The translations under genes were made by a program, and so were the position numbers. From Coprococcus_A sp051877705 (GTDB lineage: Bacteria; Bacillota; Clostridia; Lachnospirales; Lachnospiraceae), in contig JBJEJD010000035.1 in assembly GCA_051877705.1 (NCBI GenBank), positions 1 through 5,526 of the forward strand: 5,526 bases of DNA, given 5' to 3'. Of the stretch, positions 1 to 5,526 are shown piece after piece (within the stretch, counting starts at the first letter, position 1; each line of letters begins with the position of its first letter). The notes beneath the pieces were generated by a model, which had not been told where the DNA came from, ran no database searches, and saw only the letters and a program-made list of their open reading frames with translations.

Positions 1-2156
1 ACATCCTTGCCCAGATCAATGACACGATAGCCATAATTTTTCAGCATTAACACCACCAGATTCTTGCCGATATCATGGATATCACCTTCCACCGTTGCCA
101 TAATGATGGTGGCTTTTTCCTCAGCATCATCCTTTTTAAGCATCGGCTCCAGATAATCGATGGCTTTCTCCATGGTCTCCGCACTGGCAATGAGCTGCGG
201 CAGAAAATATTTCTGCTGTTCAAAAAACTCGCCCACCTTTTGTATAGCTGGAATCAGGCTCTTTTGTATCATATCATCCGGAAGCAGACCGCTCTCAAGC
301 CCCTCTGCCACCAATTTAAGTATTCCGCCCTGATTGCCCTTCAGCACCGCCTCAAAAATCTTCTCACCCGGTGACATGGCCGGCGTCGGAGCAGCATTCT
401 CCGATGCCTGCTGGTTTTTAAATTCATTCATCCGTTCAATGTAACGGACATCGGCTCCCGGCCTGTTCATCAGCAAATCAGACGCAAAAGCAGCGTGCAT
501 CAGCAAATCCTGGGACGGATTAGCAATAGCCATGGTCAATCCACGGCTGATGGCCATGGTCAGAAAAGCCGTATTAACATAGGACCTTTCAGGCAATCCA
601 AAGGAAATATTGGACAAGCCGCAAATGGTCGCCAGCCCCAGATGGTCGTGACAGTAGGTGATGGTATCCAGTGTCTCGATGGCTGCCTTCTTGTTGGCCC
701 CCACCGTAGCCACCAGGCCATCCACCACAATATCCTCCTTATGGAACCCCAGCTTCAGCGCCCGATCCATGATCCTGTGGATAATTTCTGTTTTCTCACG
801 GCTGTCCTTCGGAAGTCCCTCATCAGACAACGGCAAAAGGATAAACATAGCACCATATTTTTTTGCAATCGGCAGAAGCCGTTCAAATTTTTCTTTTTCC
901 AGTGAAATGGAGTTGATCAGAGCACGGCCCGGATAGACCCTCAGCGCCGCCTCAATGATATCCACATGACTGGAATCTATGCAAAGGGGCAGATTCACTG
1001 TCTGAGTCACAATATCAATGGTTTTCAGCATCATTTCCTTTTCATCAATACCGTTCATGCCCATATTGATATCCAGAATGGCTGCACCCTTTTCTTCCTG
1101 AGCCAGAGCCATATCCATAACCATATCCATCTGACCTTCCCTGAGAGCTGCCTGAAGTTTTTTCTTGCCCGTTGGATTGATCCGCTCGCCAACAACGAGA
1201 AAACCGCCGTCCAGTTCAATATCCAGCGTTTGTCTTTCAGAAGCCAGAACACGACGGTAAGTCTGATTGATATCCGGCACCTGCCGTCCTTTTACGGCAT
1301 CCTTCAGTGCACGGATATGGGCCGGTGTCGTACCACAGCAGCCACCAAGGATCCCTGCACCTGCTTCCAGAAGCAGCAATGCCTCAGAGGCGAATTCTTC
1401 CGGCGTCATACGATAGACAGTCTTCCCGTCCACTATTTCCGGCATGCCTGCATTCGGTTTTGCAATGACAGGAATATTGGCATAGGCTTTCATATCAGCC
1501 ACCAGTCCCGCCATCTGCTCAGGACCCGTGGAGCAGTTGACGCCCACCGCATCGGCTCCCAGAGACTGCAGCACCACCATGGCCGTTTTTGCATCAGTGC
1601 CAAACAGAGTTCGTCCGTCTTCATTGAAAGACAGGGTCACAAACACCGGCAGATTGCTGACCTCCCGAATGGCAAGAAGCGCCGCCCTGCATTCATTCAG
1701 GCTCATCATGGTCTCCACGATGAACAGATCAACACCTGCATCCACCAGATAACCCGCCTGCTCCCTGTAAATGGTCACCAGCTCCTCAAAACTCATATTG
1801 CCCATGGGAGCCAGCTGACGTCCGGTCATGGTCATATCTCCGGCCACCATTCCATGCTCACCGGCAGCTTCCCTTGAAAGGGCCACCAGACGGTGATTCA
1901 TGTTCTCTATCTCATCAGCCAGTCCATATTCTTCCAGCTTGATTCTGTTGGATGTAAAGGTCGGAGCCAGCACGATATCACTGCCCGCCTCAAAATACTC
2001 TCTCTGGAGCTGCTTCAGCACATCCGGATGCTCCAGGATCCATGCTTCCGGGCACACCCCCGTCGGCATCCCCGCCTTCTGCAGATTGGTCCCTGTTGCT
2101 CCATCCAGAAAAAGGATCTTTTCCCTGCATAATTTCTGAAATTCCTGTCTGTTCAT
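1..2156 (-). CDS. metH: Cobalamin-dependent methionine synthase MetH (5-methyltetrahydrofolate--homocysteine methyltransferase), 3'-truncated by window edge
   Basis: The enzyme moves the methyl group of 5-methyl-THF to homocysteine through enzyme-bound cobalamin, giving methionine and THF in the cytosol. I translated 718 residues from ATG 2156; the frame stays open to base 1. Domains seen: homocysteine methyltransferase, about 1-290, with DGATGT (18-23), NCSTGP (C208) and GGCCGTTP (C273, C274), the three Zn ligands; pterin-binding domain, about 318-570, with GERINPTG (323-330), LDINMG (361-366), CIDSS (392-396) and GLSNISFGLPER (513-524); B12-binding cap, about 595-680; and the start of the Rossmann-like cobalamin domain with GDIHDIGKN (691-699), H694 being the expected cobalt ligand. 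The start is fixed by the DGATGT position and a good Shine-Dalgarno. Family knowledge suggests a total near 800 residues with no C-terminal reactivation domain, which fits the separate reactivation gene upstream, but that end is outside the window. Third gene of the operon, overlapping the previous stop by one base. Confidence 0.96.
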   Translation of the reverse strand, partial: MNRQEFQKLCREKILFLDGATGTNLQKAGMPTGVCPEAWILEHPDVLKQLQREYFEAGSDIVLAPTFTSNRIKLEEYGLADEIENMNHRLVALSREAAGEHGMVAGDMTMTGRQLAPMGNMSFEELVTIYREQAGYLVDAGVDLFIVETMMSLNECRAALLAIREVSNLPVFVTLSFNEDGRTLFGTDAKTAMVVLQSLGADAVGVNCSTGPEQMAGLVADMKAYANIPVIAKPNAGMPEIVDGKTVYRMTPEEFASEALLLLEAGAGILGGCCGTTPAHIRALKDAVKGRQVPDINQTYRRVLASERQTLDIELDGGFLVVGERINPTGKKKLQAALREGQMDMVMDMALAQEEKGAAILDINMGMNGIDEKEMMLKTIDIVTQTVNLPLCIDSSHVDIIEAALRVYPGRALINSISLEKEKFERLLPIAKKYGAMFILLPLSDEGLPKDSREKTEIIHRIMDRALKLGFHKEDIVVDGLVATVGANKKAAIETLDTITYCHDHLGLATICGLSNISFGLPERSYVNTAFLTMAISRGLTMAIANPSQDLLMHAAFASDLLMNRPGADVRYIERMNEFKNQQASENAAPTPAMSPGEKIFEAVLKGNQGGILKLVAEGLESGLLPDDMIQKSLIPAIQKVGEFFEQQKYFLPQLIASAETMEKAIDYLEPMLKKDDAEEKATIIMATVEGDIHDIGKNLVVLMLKNYGYRVIDLGKD

Positions 2157-3964
2157 CACGCTAACTCCTTTTTCGCCTGTAAAATAATCCTTTTAATCAA
2201 TGATGCTCTGTTAAATGGTGTCATCAGATAATAGCCGTCACAGACATCCTGCAGACGACTGATCAGATCAAGACTGATGAACACAGCGATCTCTTCATAT
2301 TCTTCCCGTCCAAGTCCCTCCCGATACTGCTCAAGAACCTCGTCAGGTACATGAATACCGGGCATCTCATTTTTAATGAACAATGCGTTCTTCCTGCTGA
2401 CCAGAGGCATGATGCCAGCCAGGATCTTCCCGCCGGATTTCTCCTTCAGCTCGCGGAGTCTGTGAATATCCTCCTGACCGTAGACAGGCTGCGTCATAAA
2501 CCAGCTGGCGCCCGCCTCAATTTTCTGCCGCATGCGGGCCGCAATATTATCTACAGAACCATTATTCTGGTTCAGGGCTCCGCCGTAATAAACAGGCGTG
2601 CTGCCAAAGACCTCCTGATTCATCATCTGGACATATTTCATTAATTTAATGGAATTAAAATTAAAAACACTCTTGATACTTTCACGGTCACCTCTGGCAA
2701 CGGGATCGCCCGTCACAATCAGAGCATGCCGAAGACCATTCATATGCATACCGATGATCTGGGCGCGGTGTGCGATGGTATTCTTATCTCTGCAGCAAAT
2801 ATGAGGCATCGCCTCCATCTGCTCCGTATAATGCATTTTAACAGCAGATGCAATAGCATCCGCTCTTGGTCTTGCCAGCGGAGAATCAGCCAGCGTGATC
2901 ATATCCACGCCTACATTTCTCAGAAGTGCTGCGCCTTCCATCAATTTCCTGTCATTGGCATCAAAAGGCGGATCCAGTTCCACTGCAAATACCTTCTCGC
3001 CTCTGTCCAGCTTCTGCATGAATTCTGTTCTCTCCTCTGTTATTCCAACATCTGTTGACAGCTTCTGTCCTGTCAACGGCATCAATTTCTTCGGAAGACG
3101 GATACCCCCCTTTACTAAATCGCGGATACCCTGTATATGGGCCGGTGTTGTACCACAACAACCCCCCAGAAAATCTATACCCAGATCAGCGATCTTCTCC
3201 ATCATCTCCACATAATAAGGCACATTTTCAGAATAGAGGGTGCGTCCCCGAAGTTCTGTCGGATAGCCGGCATTTGGCAGGGCTGTCAGATATTTCCCAT
3301 CCGGAAAAGCCTGATTCTTTAACAGATCATACAAATGAACGGGACCCACTCCGCAGTTAAAGCCCACCGCATCAATGGATGAAAGGGTGCCCGCCTCTGT
3401 CAGCATCGCCCCGACACCCATGCCGGAACGTGTATATCCATTCCTGTTAAAGCTGAACTGAGCAATGATAAAGGCATCAGGCTGACACTCTTTGATAAAA
3501 GCCGCCGCATCCTGTATATAGCGGAATTCCGATAAGGTTTCAAAGACAAAGATTCTGGCTCCCAGATTCAGAAAAACCCGGCAAAGCTCCAGATATTCTT
3601 CAATGACCGCCTCCGCAGTCCTTTCATCACCCTCATGGATCGGCCCCATATCAGCAGCAATCCAAATAGGTCCATGGCTTCCGGCACTTTCCACGGCTGA
3701 CCGTGCATTTTCCATAGCAGCTCCCAGAACCGTCGGAATCTCCTCTTTTTTAAAAAACATGGAATTCACAGCAAAGGTATTGGTTCGTATCAGCTGCGCT
3801 CCCGCTTCTATATAAGAACGATGAATGGCCTGAATCTGCTCCGGCTGGCTCAGATTGGCCCGTTCCGCCAGTTCTCCCCTGTAACCAGTCTGACGGTCAT
3901 ACCATGTACCCATAGCGCCGTCCGTAATAATCCTATTTTTGTCCAAATATTCTCTGATATCCAT
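2156..3964 (-). CDS. yitJ: Bifunctional homocysteine S-methyltransferase / 5,10-methylenetetrahydrofolate reductase
   Basis: A 602-residue fusion of the kind named YitJ in Bacillus. N-terminal homocysteine methyltransferase domain, about 1-288: DGAMGT (15-20), NCGVGP with C204, and GGCCGTTP with C269 and C270, so the Zn triad is complete. C-terminal MetF-type FAD/NAD(P)H reductase domain, about 310-602: VELDPP (328-333, equivalent to the catalytic Glu region), CRDKN (391-395), TGDP (418-421), TQPVYG (491-496, the folate-binding Gln region) and a closing MTPFNR (581-586). This half should reduce 5,10-methylene-THF to 5-methyl-THF, the methyl donor for MetH encoded next. The N-terminal half has no cobalamin domain, so its methyl donor (S-methylmethionine, another methyl donor, or MetH-linked) cannot be read from sequence. 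An in-frame TAA 12 bases upstream of ATG 3964 rules out an earlier start. The gene overlaps the upstream gene by 32 bases and shares one base with metH. Length is close to that usual for the family. Confidence 0.95.
   Translation of the reverse strand: MDIREYLDKNRIITDGAMGTWYDRQTGYRGELAERANLSQPEQIQAIHRSYIEAGAQLIRTNTFAVNSMFFKKEEIPTVLGAAMENARSAVESAGSHGPIWIAADMGPIHEGDERTAEAVIEEYLELCRVFLNLGARIFVFETLSEFRYIQDAAAFIKECQPDAFIIAQFSFNRNGYTRSGMGVGAMLTEAGTLSSIDAVGFNCGVGPVHLYDLLKNQAFPDGKYLTALPNAGYPTELRGRTLYSENVPYYVEMMEKIADLGIDFLGGCCGTTPAHIQGIRDLVKGGIRLPKKLMPLTGQKLSTDVGITEERTEFMQKLDRGEKVFAVELDPPFDANDRKLMEGAALLRNVGVDMITLADSPLARPRADAIASAVKMHYTEQMEAMPHICCRDKNTIAHRAQIIGMHMNGLRHALIVTGDPVARGDRESIKSVFNFNSIKLMKYVQMMNQEVFGSTPVYYGGALNQNNGSVDNIAARMRQKIEAGASWFMTQPVYGQEDIHRLRELKEKSGGKILAGIMPLVSRKNALFIKNEMPGIHVPDEVLEQYREGLGREEYEEIAVFISLDLISRLQDVCDGYYLMTPFNRASLIKRIILQAKKELA
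2165..2170 (-). promoter_or_regulatory. Ribosome binding site of metH inside the upstream gene
   Basis: AAGGAG, 8 bases before ATG 2156, is encoded within the last codons (KKELA) of the upstream gene. With the TGATG stop/start overlap it sets the metH start and indicates translational coupling. Confidence 0.85.
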
Positions 3965-4613
3965 AACTGTATTTTAAAACTCCTGTTTCTCTGTACTTAT
4001 CCATATGTAATGACTGACGGTGCGGACAGTCCTGCCGGGTGCAGTCCCCACAGATAGAACCACATCTTTCCTCCACATTCTCCGACAAAATTCCCCGGTA
4101 AACTACACTTTTTAATGGCTGCATCATCCCCTCCGCAGTCAGATGAATATCTGTAGAAAGCATGTTCAGCAGCCGTTCAGGTTCACCTTTCATCTCAGCC
4201 GTTGCTGCCCCGTCTGGCTCTCCTGACAGTCCCGCCGTTTCTTCCTCCGGCTCCGCAAAGACGTAACGGCTGATAAAAAGTCCCTGCCTCCGCAGCTCAT
4301 CCTCCATCACCCTGTACAAACACTGCAGTGCCTCCATGGACAGACAATCTGCGGCATAAGCATCCAAAAGCTGCCCACGAGAACCCCATTCCTCCAAAAG
4401 CCGGTCAATCCCCGCTCCCAGAGTTGCTGCCACAACAACAATCTGTCTATCCTGCAGATCATACCAGATGACCGGACTGCTGCACGTTCTGATACGCCTC
4501 CATAGAGCTTTTATCCTCGCAGCGGACATAACTGAATCCAGCTTATATTTCACCAGCAGTTCTGCCCATCTGTCATTATTCAGATCAATCTGTGGTCTCA
4601 GCACCACCGCCAT
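3933..4613 (-). CDS. Stand-alone MetH reactivation (vitamin B12-dependent methionine synthase activation) domain-like protein, divergent
   Basis: A 226-residue soluble protein with no signal peptide or membrane segment. It resembles the reactivation domain that E. coli carries at the C-terminus of MetH and that Clostridia encode separately; that domain lets SAM re-methylate oxidised cob(II)alamin during reductive repair. Supporting motifs: AATLG (62-66) followed by DR (70-71), the DAYAADCLSMEA helix (84-95), HLTAEGMMQPLKSV (157-170), and a C-terminal Cys cluster at C184, C188, C191 and C196 ending in HR (198-199). Oddities: the usual RxSPGY SAM-binding stretch expected after R116 is not recognisable. 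An acidic Glu/Gly/Ala/Pro-rich segment (about 119-147) sits there instead, and the N-terminal 50 residues lack the common ExLRYLGY-type motif. An in-frame TGA nine bases before ATG 4613 fixes the start. First gene of the operon, overlapping the next by 32 bases, which strongly supports a MetH partner role. SAM-dependent activity is uncertain. Confidence 0.8.
   Translation of the reverse strand: MAVVLRPQIDLNNDRWAELLVKYKLDSVMSAARIKALWRRIRTCSSPVIWYDLQDRQIVVVAATLGAGIDRLLEEWGSRGQLLDAYAADCLSMEALQCLYRVMEDELRRQGLFISRYVFAEPEEETAGLSGEPDGAATAEMKGEPERLLNMLSTDIHLTAEGMMQPLKSVVYRGILSENVEERCGSICGDCTRQDCPHRQSLHMDKYRETGVLKYSYGYQRIFGQK
3980..3984 (-). promoter_or_regulatory. Ribosome binding site of the homocysteine methyltransferase/MTHFR gene, long spacing
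   Basis: AGGAG lies inside the 3' end of the upstream gene, 15 bases before ATG 3964, which is longer than the usual 5-9. The TAA at -12 in the downstream frame excludes any closer upstream start, so initiation may rely on this distant site together with ribosomes finishing the overlapping gene. Confidence 0.55.
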
Positions 4614-4620
4614 CTGCCAT

Positions 4621-4625
4621 CACCT
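4621..4625 (-). promoter_or_regulatory. Ribosome binding site of the reactivation-domain gene
   Basis: AGGTG lies 7 bases before ATG 4613. It is a modest Shine-Dalgarno match at good spacing. A second ATG at 4620 is out of frame, and an in-frame TGA lies between the site and ATG 4613, so 4613 is the first usable ATG. Confidence 0.6.
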
Positions 4626-4679
4626 GTTCCATATCATCGTAATCTCATAGAATTATTCTTTACCACTTTTATGCACTAC

Positions 4680-4708
4680 AGTATAACACACCGACAGCCA
4701 TTAAGCAA
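4680..4708 (-). promoter_or_regulatory. Probable sigma-A promoter of the met operon (extended -10)
   Basis: On the minus strand a -10 hexamer TATACT (4685-4680) is preceded by TG one base away, forming an extended -10 (TGTTATACT). The -35 candidate TTGCTT (4708-4703) sits 17 bases upstream and matches the consensus only in TTG. This predicts a start near 4673 and a leader of about 60 nt before ATG 4613. Position between the terminator and the first met gene supports it; no other promoter in the interval looks better. Confidence 0.65.
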
Positions 4709-4718
4709 ATAAATTTGC
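4705..4718. promoter_or_regulatory. Perfect inverted repeat over the -35, possible operator
   Basis: GCAAATAAATTTGC is a perfect 6-base inverted repeat with a 2-base centre, and it covers four of the six bases of the proposed -35 hexamer. A dimeric repressor bound there would block RNA polymerase, making it a candidate operator for methionine or one-carbon control. I do not recognise it as the box of a named regulator. The DNA around it is AT-rich, so a chance palindrome is possible. Confidence 0.4.
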
Positions 4719-4751
4719 CTGCGCACATATTGTCTGGCCATGGATGAATTG

Positions 4752-4795
4752 AAAAAGACCGGATCCCGTTTATATGATTCGGGTCCAGTCTTTTT
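4752..4795 (-). terminator. Intrinsic terminator of the aminotransferase transcript
   Basis: An inverted repeat lies 26 bases after the aminotransferase stop. In the minus-strand RNA, AAAAAGACUGGA plus CCCG pairs with CGGG plus UCC and GGUCUUUUU across an 11-base loop. The stem has one bulged A and one U-G wobble and ends in a run of five U. Read on the plus strand the same wobble becomes a C/A mismatch, so the structure suits minus-strand transcripts better, as gene orientation requires. It insulates the met operon promoter just downstream. Confidence 0.9.
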
Positions 4796-4821
4796 ATTAT
4801 CTCTTCTATATTATCTGTCAA

Positions 4822-5526
4822 TTACGCTTCCAGCAGCTTGTCCACGCTGACCAGCTTGACGCAGAGGGCAAAAAGTTTTGCTGCCACTGCCAGCTCCTCC
4901 ACTGTAGGATAAGATGGTGCAATTCGAATATTGCTGTCTTTCGGATCCTTGCCATAAGGATAGGTGGCGCCTGCCCCTGTCATGACAACACCTGCCTCCT
5001 TCGCCTTTGCCACAATGGCCTTTGCACAGCCTTCCATGGCATCAAAAGAAATAAAATAGCCTCCCAGCGGCTTTGTCCATGTTCCGATGCCAAGTCCGCC
5101 CAGTTCTTCCTCCAGTGTCTCCTCAACCATTTCAAACTTTGGTCTCAGTATATCCGCATGACGGCGCATCTGAGCTTCCACACCATAGCGATCTCTGAAG
5201 AAGCGTACATGTCGCAGCTGATTCAGCTTATCATGACCGATGGTCTGAACAACCAGCTGCTTCCTGATATCATCCAGATTGGCTTTTGATGTTGCAATGG
5301 CTGCCACACCGGAACCAGGGAAACTGATTTTTGATGTTGATGTAAATTTAAAAACTATATCCGGATGGCCTGCCTTCTCGCATTCCTCCAGGATCTCCAG
5401 AATCTCATCTCTTCTGTCTTCATACAGATGATGAACACTGTACGCATTATCCCAGAAAATTCTGAAATCCTCAGCAGCCGGTGTCAGCGCAGCAAAACGC
5501 TTCACCACTTCATCTGAATAGGAATA
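4822..5526 (-). CDS. PLP-dependent aminotransferase, MocR-like / class Ic aspartate aminotransferase type, C-terminal part (5' end outside window)
   Basis: The frame is open from base 5526 to TAA 4824-4822, giving the last 234 residues of a family whose members run to about 420-430. It is a cytosolic fold-type I aminotransferase that transfers an amino group between an amino acid and a 2-oxo acid. Visible landmarks, numbered from the first visible residue: WDNAYSVHHLY (25-35), with the Asp that contacts the PLP ring nitrogen and the conserved Tyr; STSKISFPGSGVA (63-75), where K66 is the PLP-binding lysine; and SNIRIAPSYP with R201, the expected substrate carboxylate-binding arginine. The STSK-x-FPG-x-G context matches the family Pfam calls Aminotran_MocR, whose best-known members act as aspartate aminotransferases; the substrate here is inferred, not proven. 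A GTG at 5508 is internal: coding sequence with family-like residues continues upstream of it. A strong terminator follows the stop, so it is probably a separate transcript from the met operon. Confidence 0.9.
   Translation of the reverse strand, partial: YSYSDEVVKRFAALTPAAEDFRIFWDNAYSVHHLYEDRRDEILEILEECEKAGHPDIVFKFTSTSKISFPGSGVAAIATSKANLDDIRKQLVVQTIGHDKLNQLRHVRFFRDRYGVEAQMRRHADILRPKFEMVEETLEEELGGLGIGTWTKPLGGYFISFDAMEGCAKAIVAKAKEAGVVMTGAGATYPYGKDPKDSNIRIAPSYPTVEELAVAAKLFALCVKLVSVDKLLEA

Noticed and set aside
468..509. 12-base direct repeat CATCAGCAAATC, two copies 30 bases apart in frame within metH
   Set aside because: It encodes DLLM twice at a position where MetH homologues commonly have similar Asp/Leu/Met-rich residues. 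No wider repeat unit surrounds it, so it looks like coincidence.
966..1877. 303-codon open frame on the plus strand
   Set aside because: It lies wholly antisense to the metH domains. Its translation is His/Gln/Ser/Arg-rich with no recognisable motif, and metH on the other strand shows clear family motifs throughout.
4614..4650. Very short leader reading frames (e.g. ATG AGA TTA CGA TGA) before the reactivation gene
   Set aside because: They have no Shine-Dalgarno, no Met-rich or Cys-rich content and no attenuator hairpin, so there is nothing to support a leader peptide.
4649..4659. 11-base palindrome AGAATTATTCT in the met operon leader
   Set aside because: It is short, AT-rich and without flanking symmetry; such palindromes are expected by chance and it matches no operator I recognise.
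4774..5289. 171-codon open frame on the plus strand
   Set aside because: It is antisense to the aminotransferase and includes the terminator region. The translation is rich in Cys, His and Leu without any domain sense.
4822..5508. GTG at 5508 as the aminotransferase start
   Set aside because: The reading frame continues to the window edge with YSYSDE before it, which is family-like. A 228-residue protein would lack more than a third of the fold, so the gene simply runs out of the window.

Overview
The window reads as a compact methionine and one-carbon locus from a Firmicute, most likely a gut-type Clostridia (Lachnospiraceae-like). That placement is an inference from three things. A separate MetH reactivation protein and a fused homocysteine methyltransferase/methylene-THF reductase are typical of that group. 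The Shine-Dalgarno sequences are of AGGAG type. Base composition is near balanced, with AT-rich intergenic DNA. All genes lie on the minus strand, so transcription runs from high to low coordinates.

Layout in transcription order. (1) 5526-4822: the C-terminal 234 residues of a fold-type I PLP aminotransferase of the MocR-like / class Ic aspartate aminotransferase kind; its 5' end is outside the window. (2) 4821-4614: a 208-base intergenic region holding a strong minus-strand terminator (4752-4795), an extended -10 promoter (4680-4708) with a perfect 14-base inverted repeat across its -35, and a leader of about 60 nt. (3) 4613-3933: a 226-residue stand-alone protein related to the MetH reactivation domain. 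(4) 3964-2156: a 602-residue homocysteine S-methyltransferase fused to 5,10-methylene-THF reductase. (5) 2156-1: cobalamin-dependent methionine synthase MetH, cut by the window edge inside its B12-binding domain just after the DxHxxG motif.

Genes 3-5 form a tightly overlapping operon: a 32-base overlap, then a TGATG stop/start overlap. Together they can make 5-methyl-THF (MetF half of gene 4), pass its methyl group through cob(I)alamin to homocysteine (MetH), and rescue oxidised cobalamin with the separate reactivation protein. Homocysteine methyltransferase chemistry is encoded twice, in genes 4 and 5.

The system is largely recognisable rather than new. The points worth a second look are the reactivation protein, which seems to lack the usual SAM-binding RxxPGY signature and carries an acidic linker there; the duplicated homocysteine methyltransferase modules; and a promoter with an operator-like palindrome but no room for a SAM, cobalamin or T-box leader.
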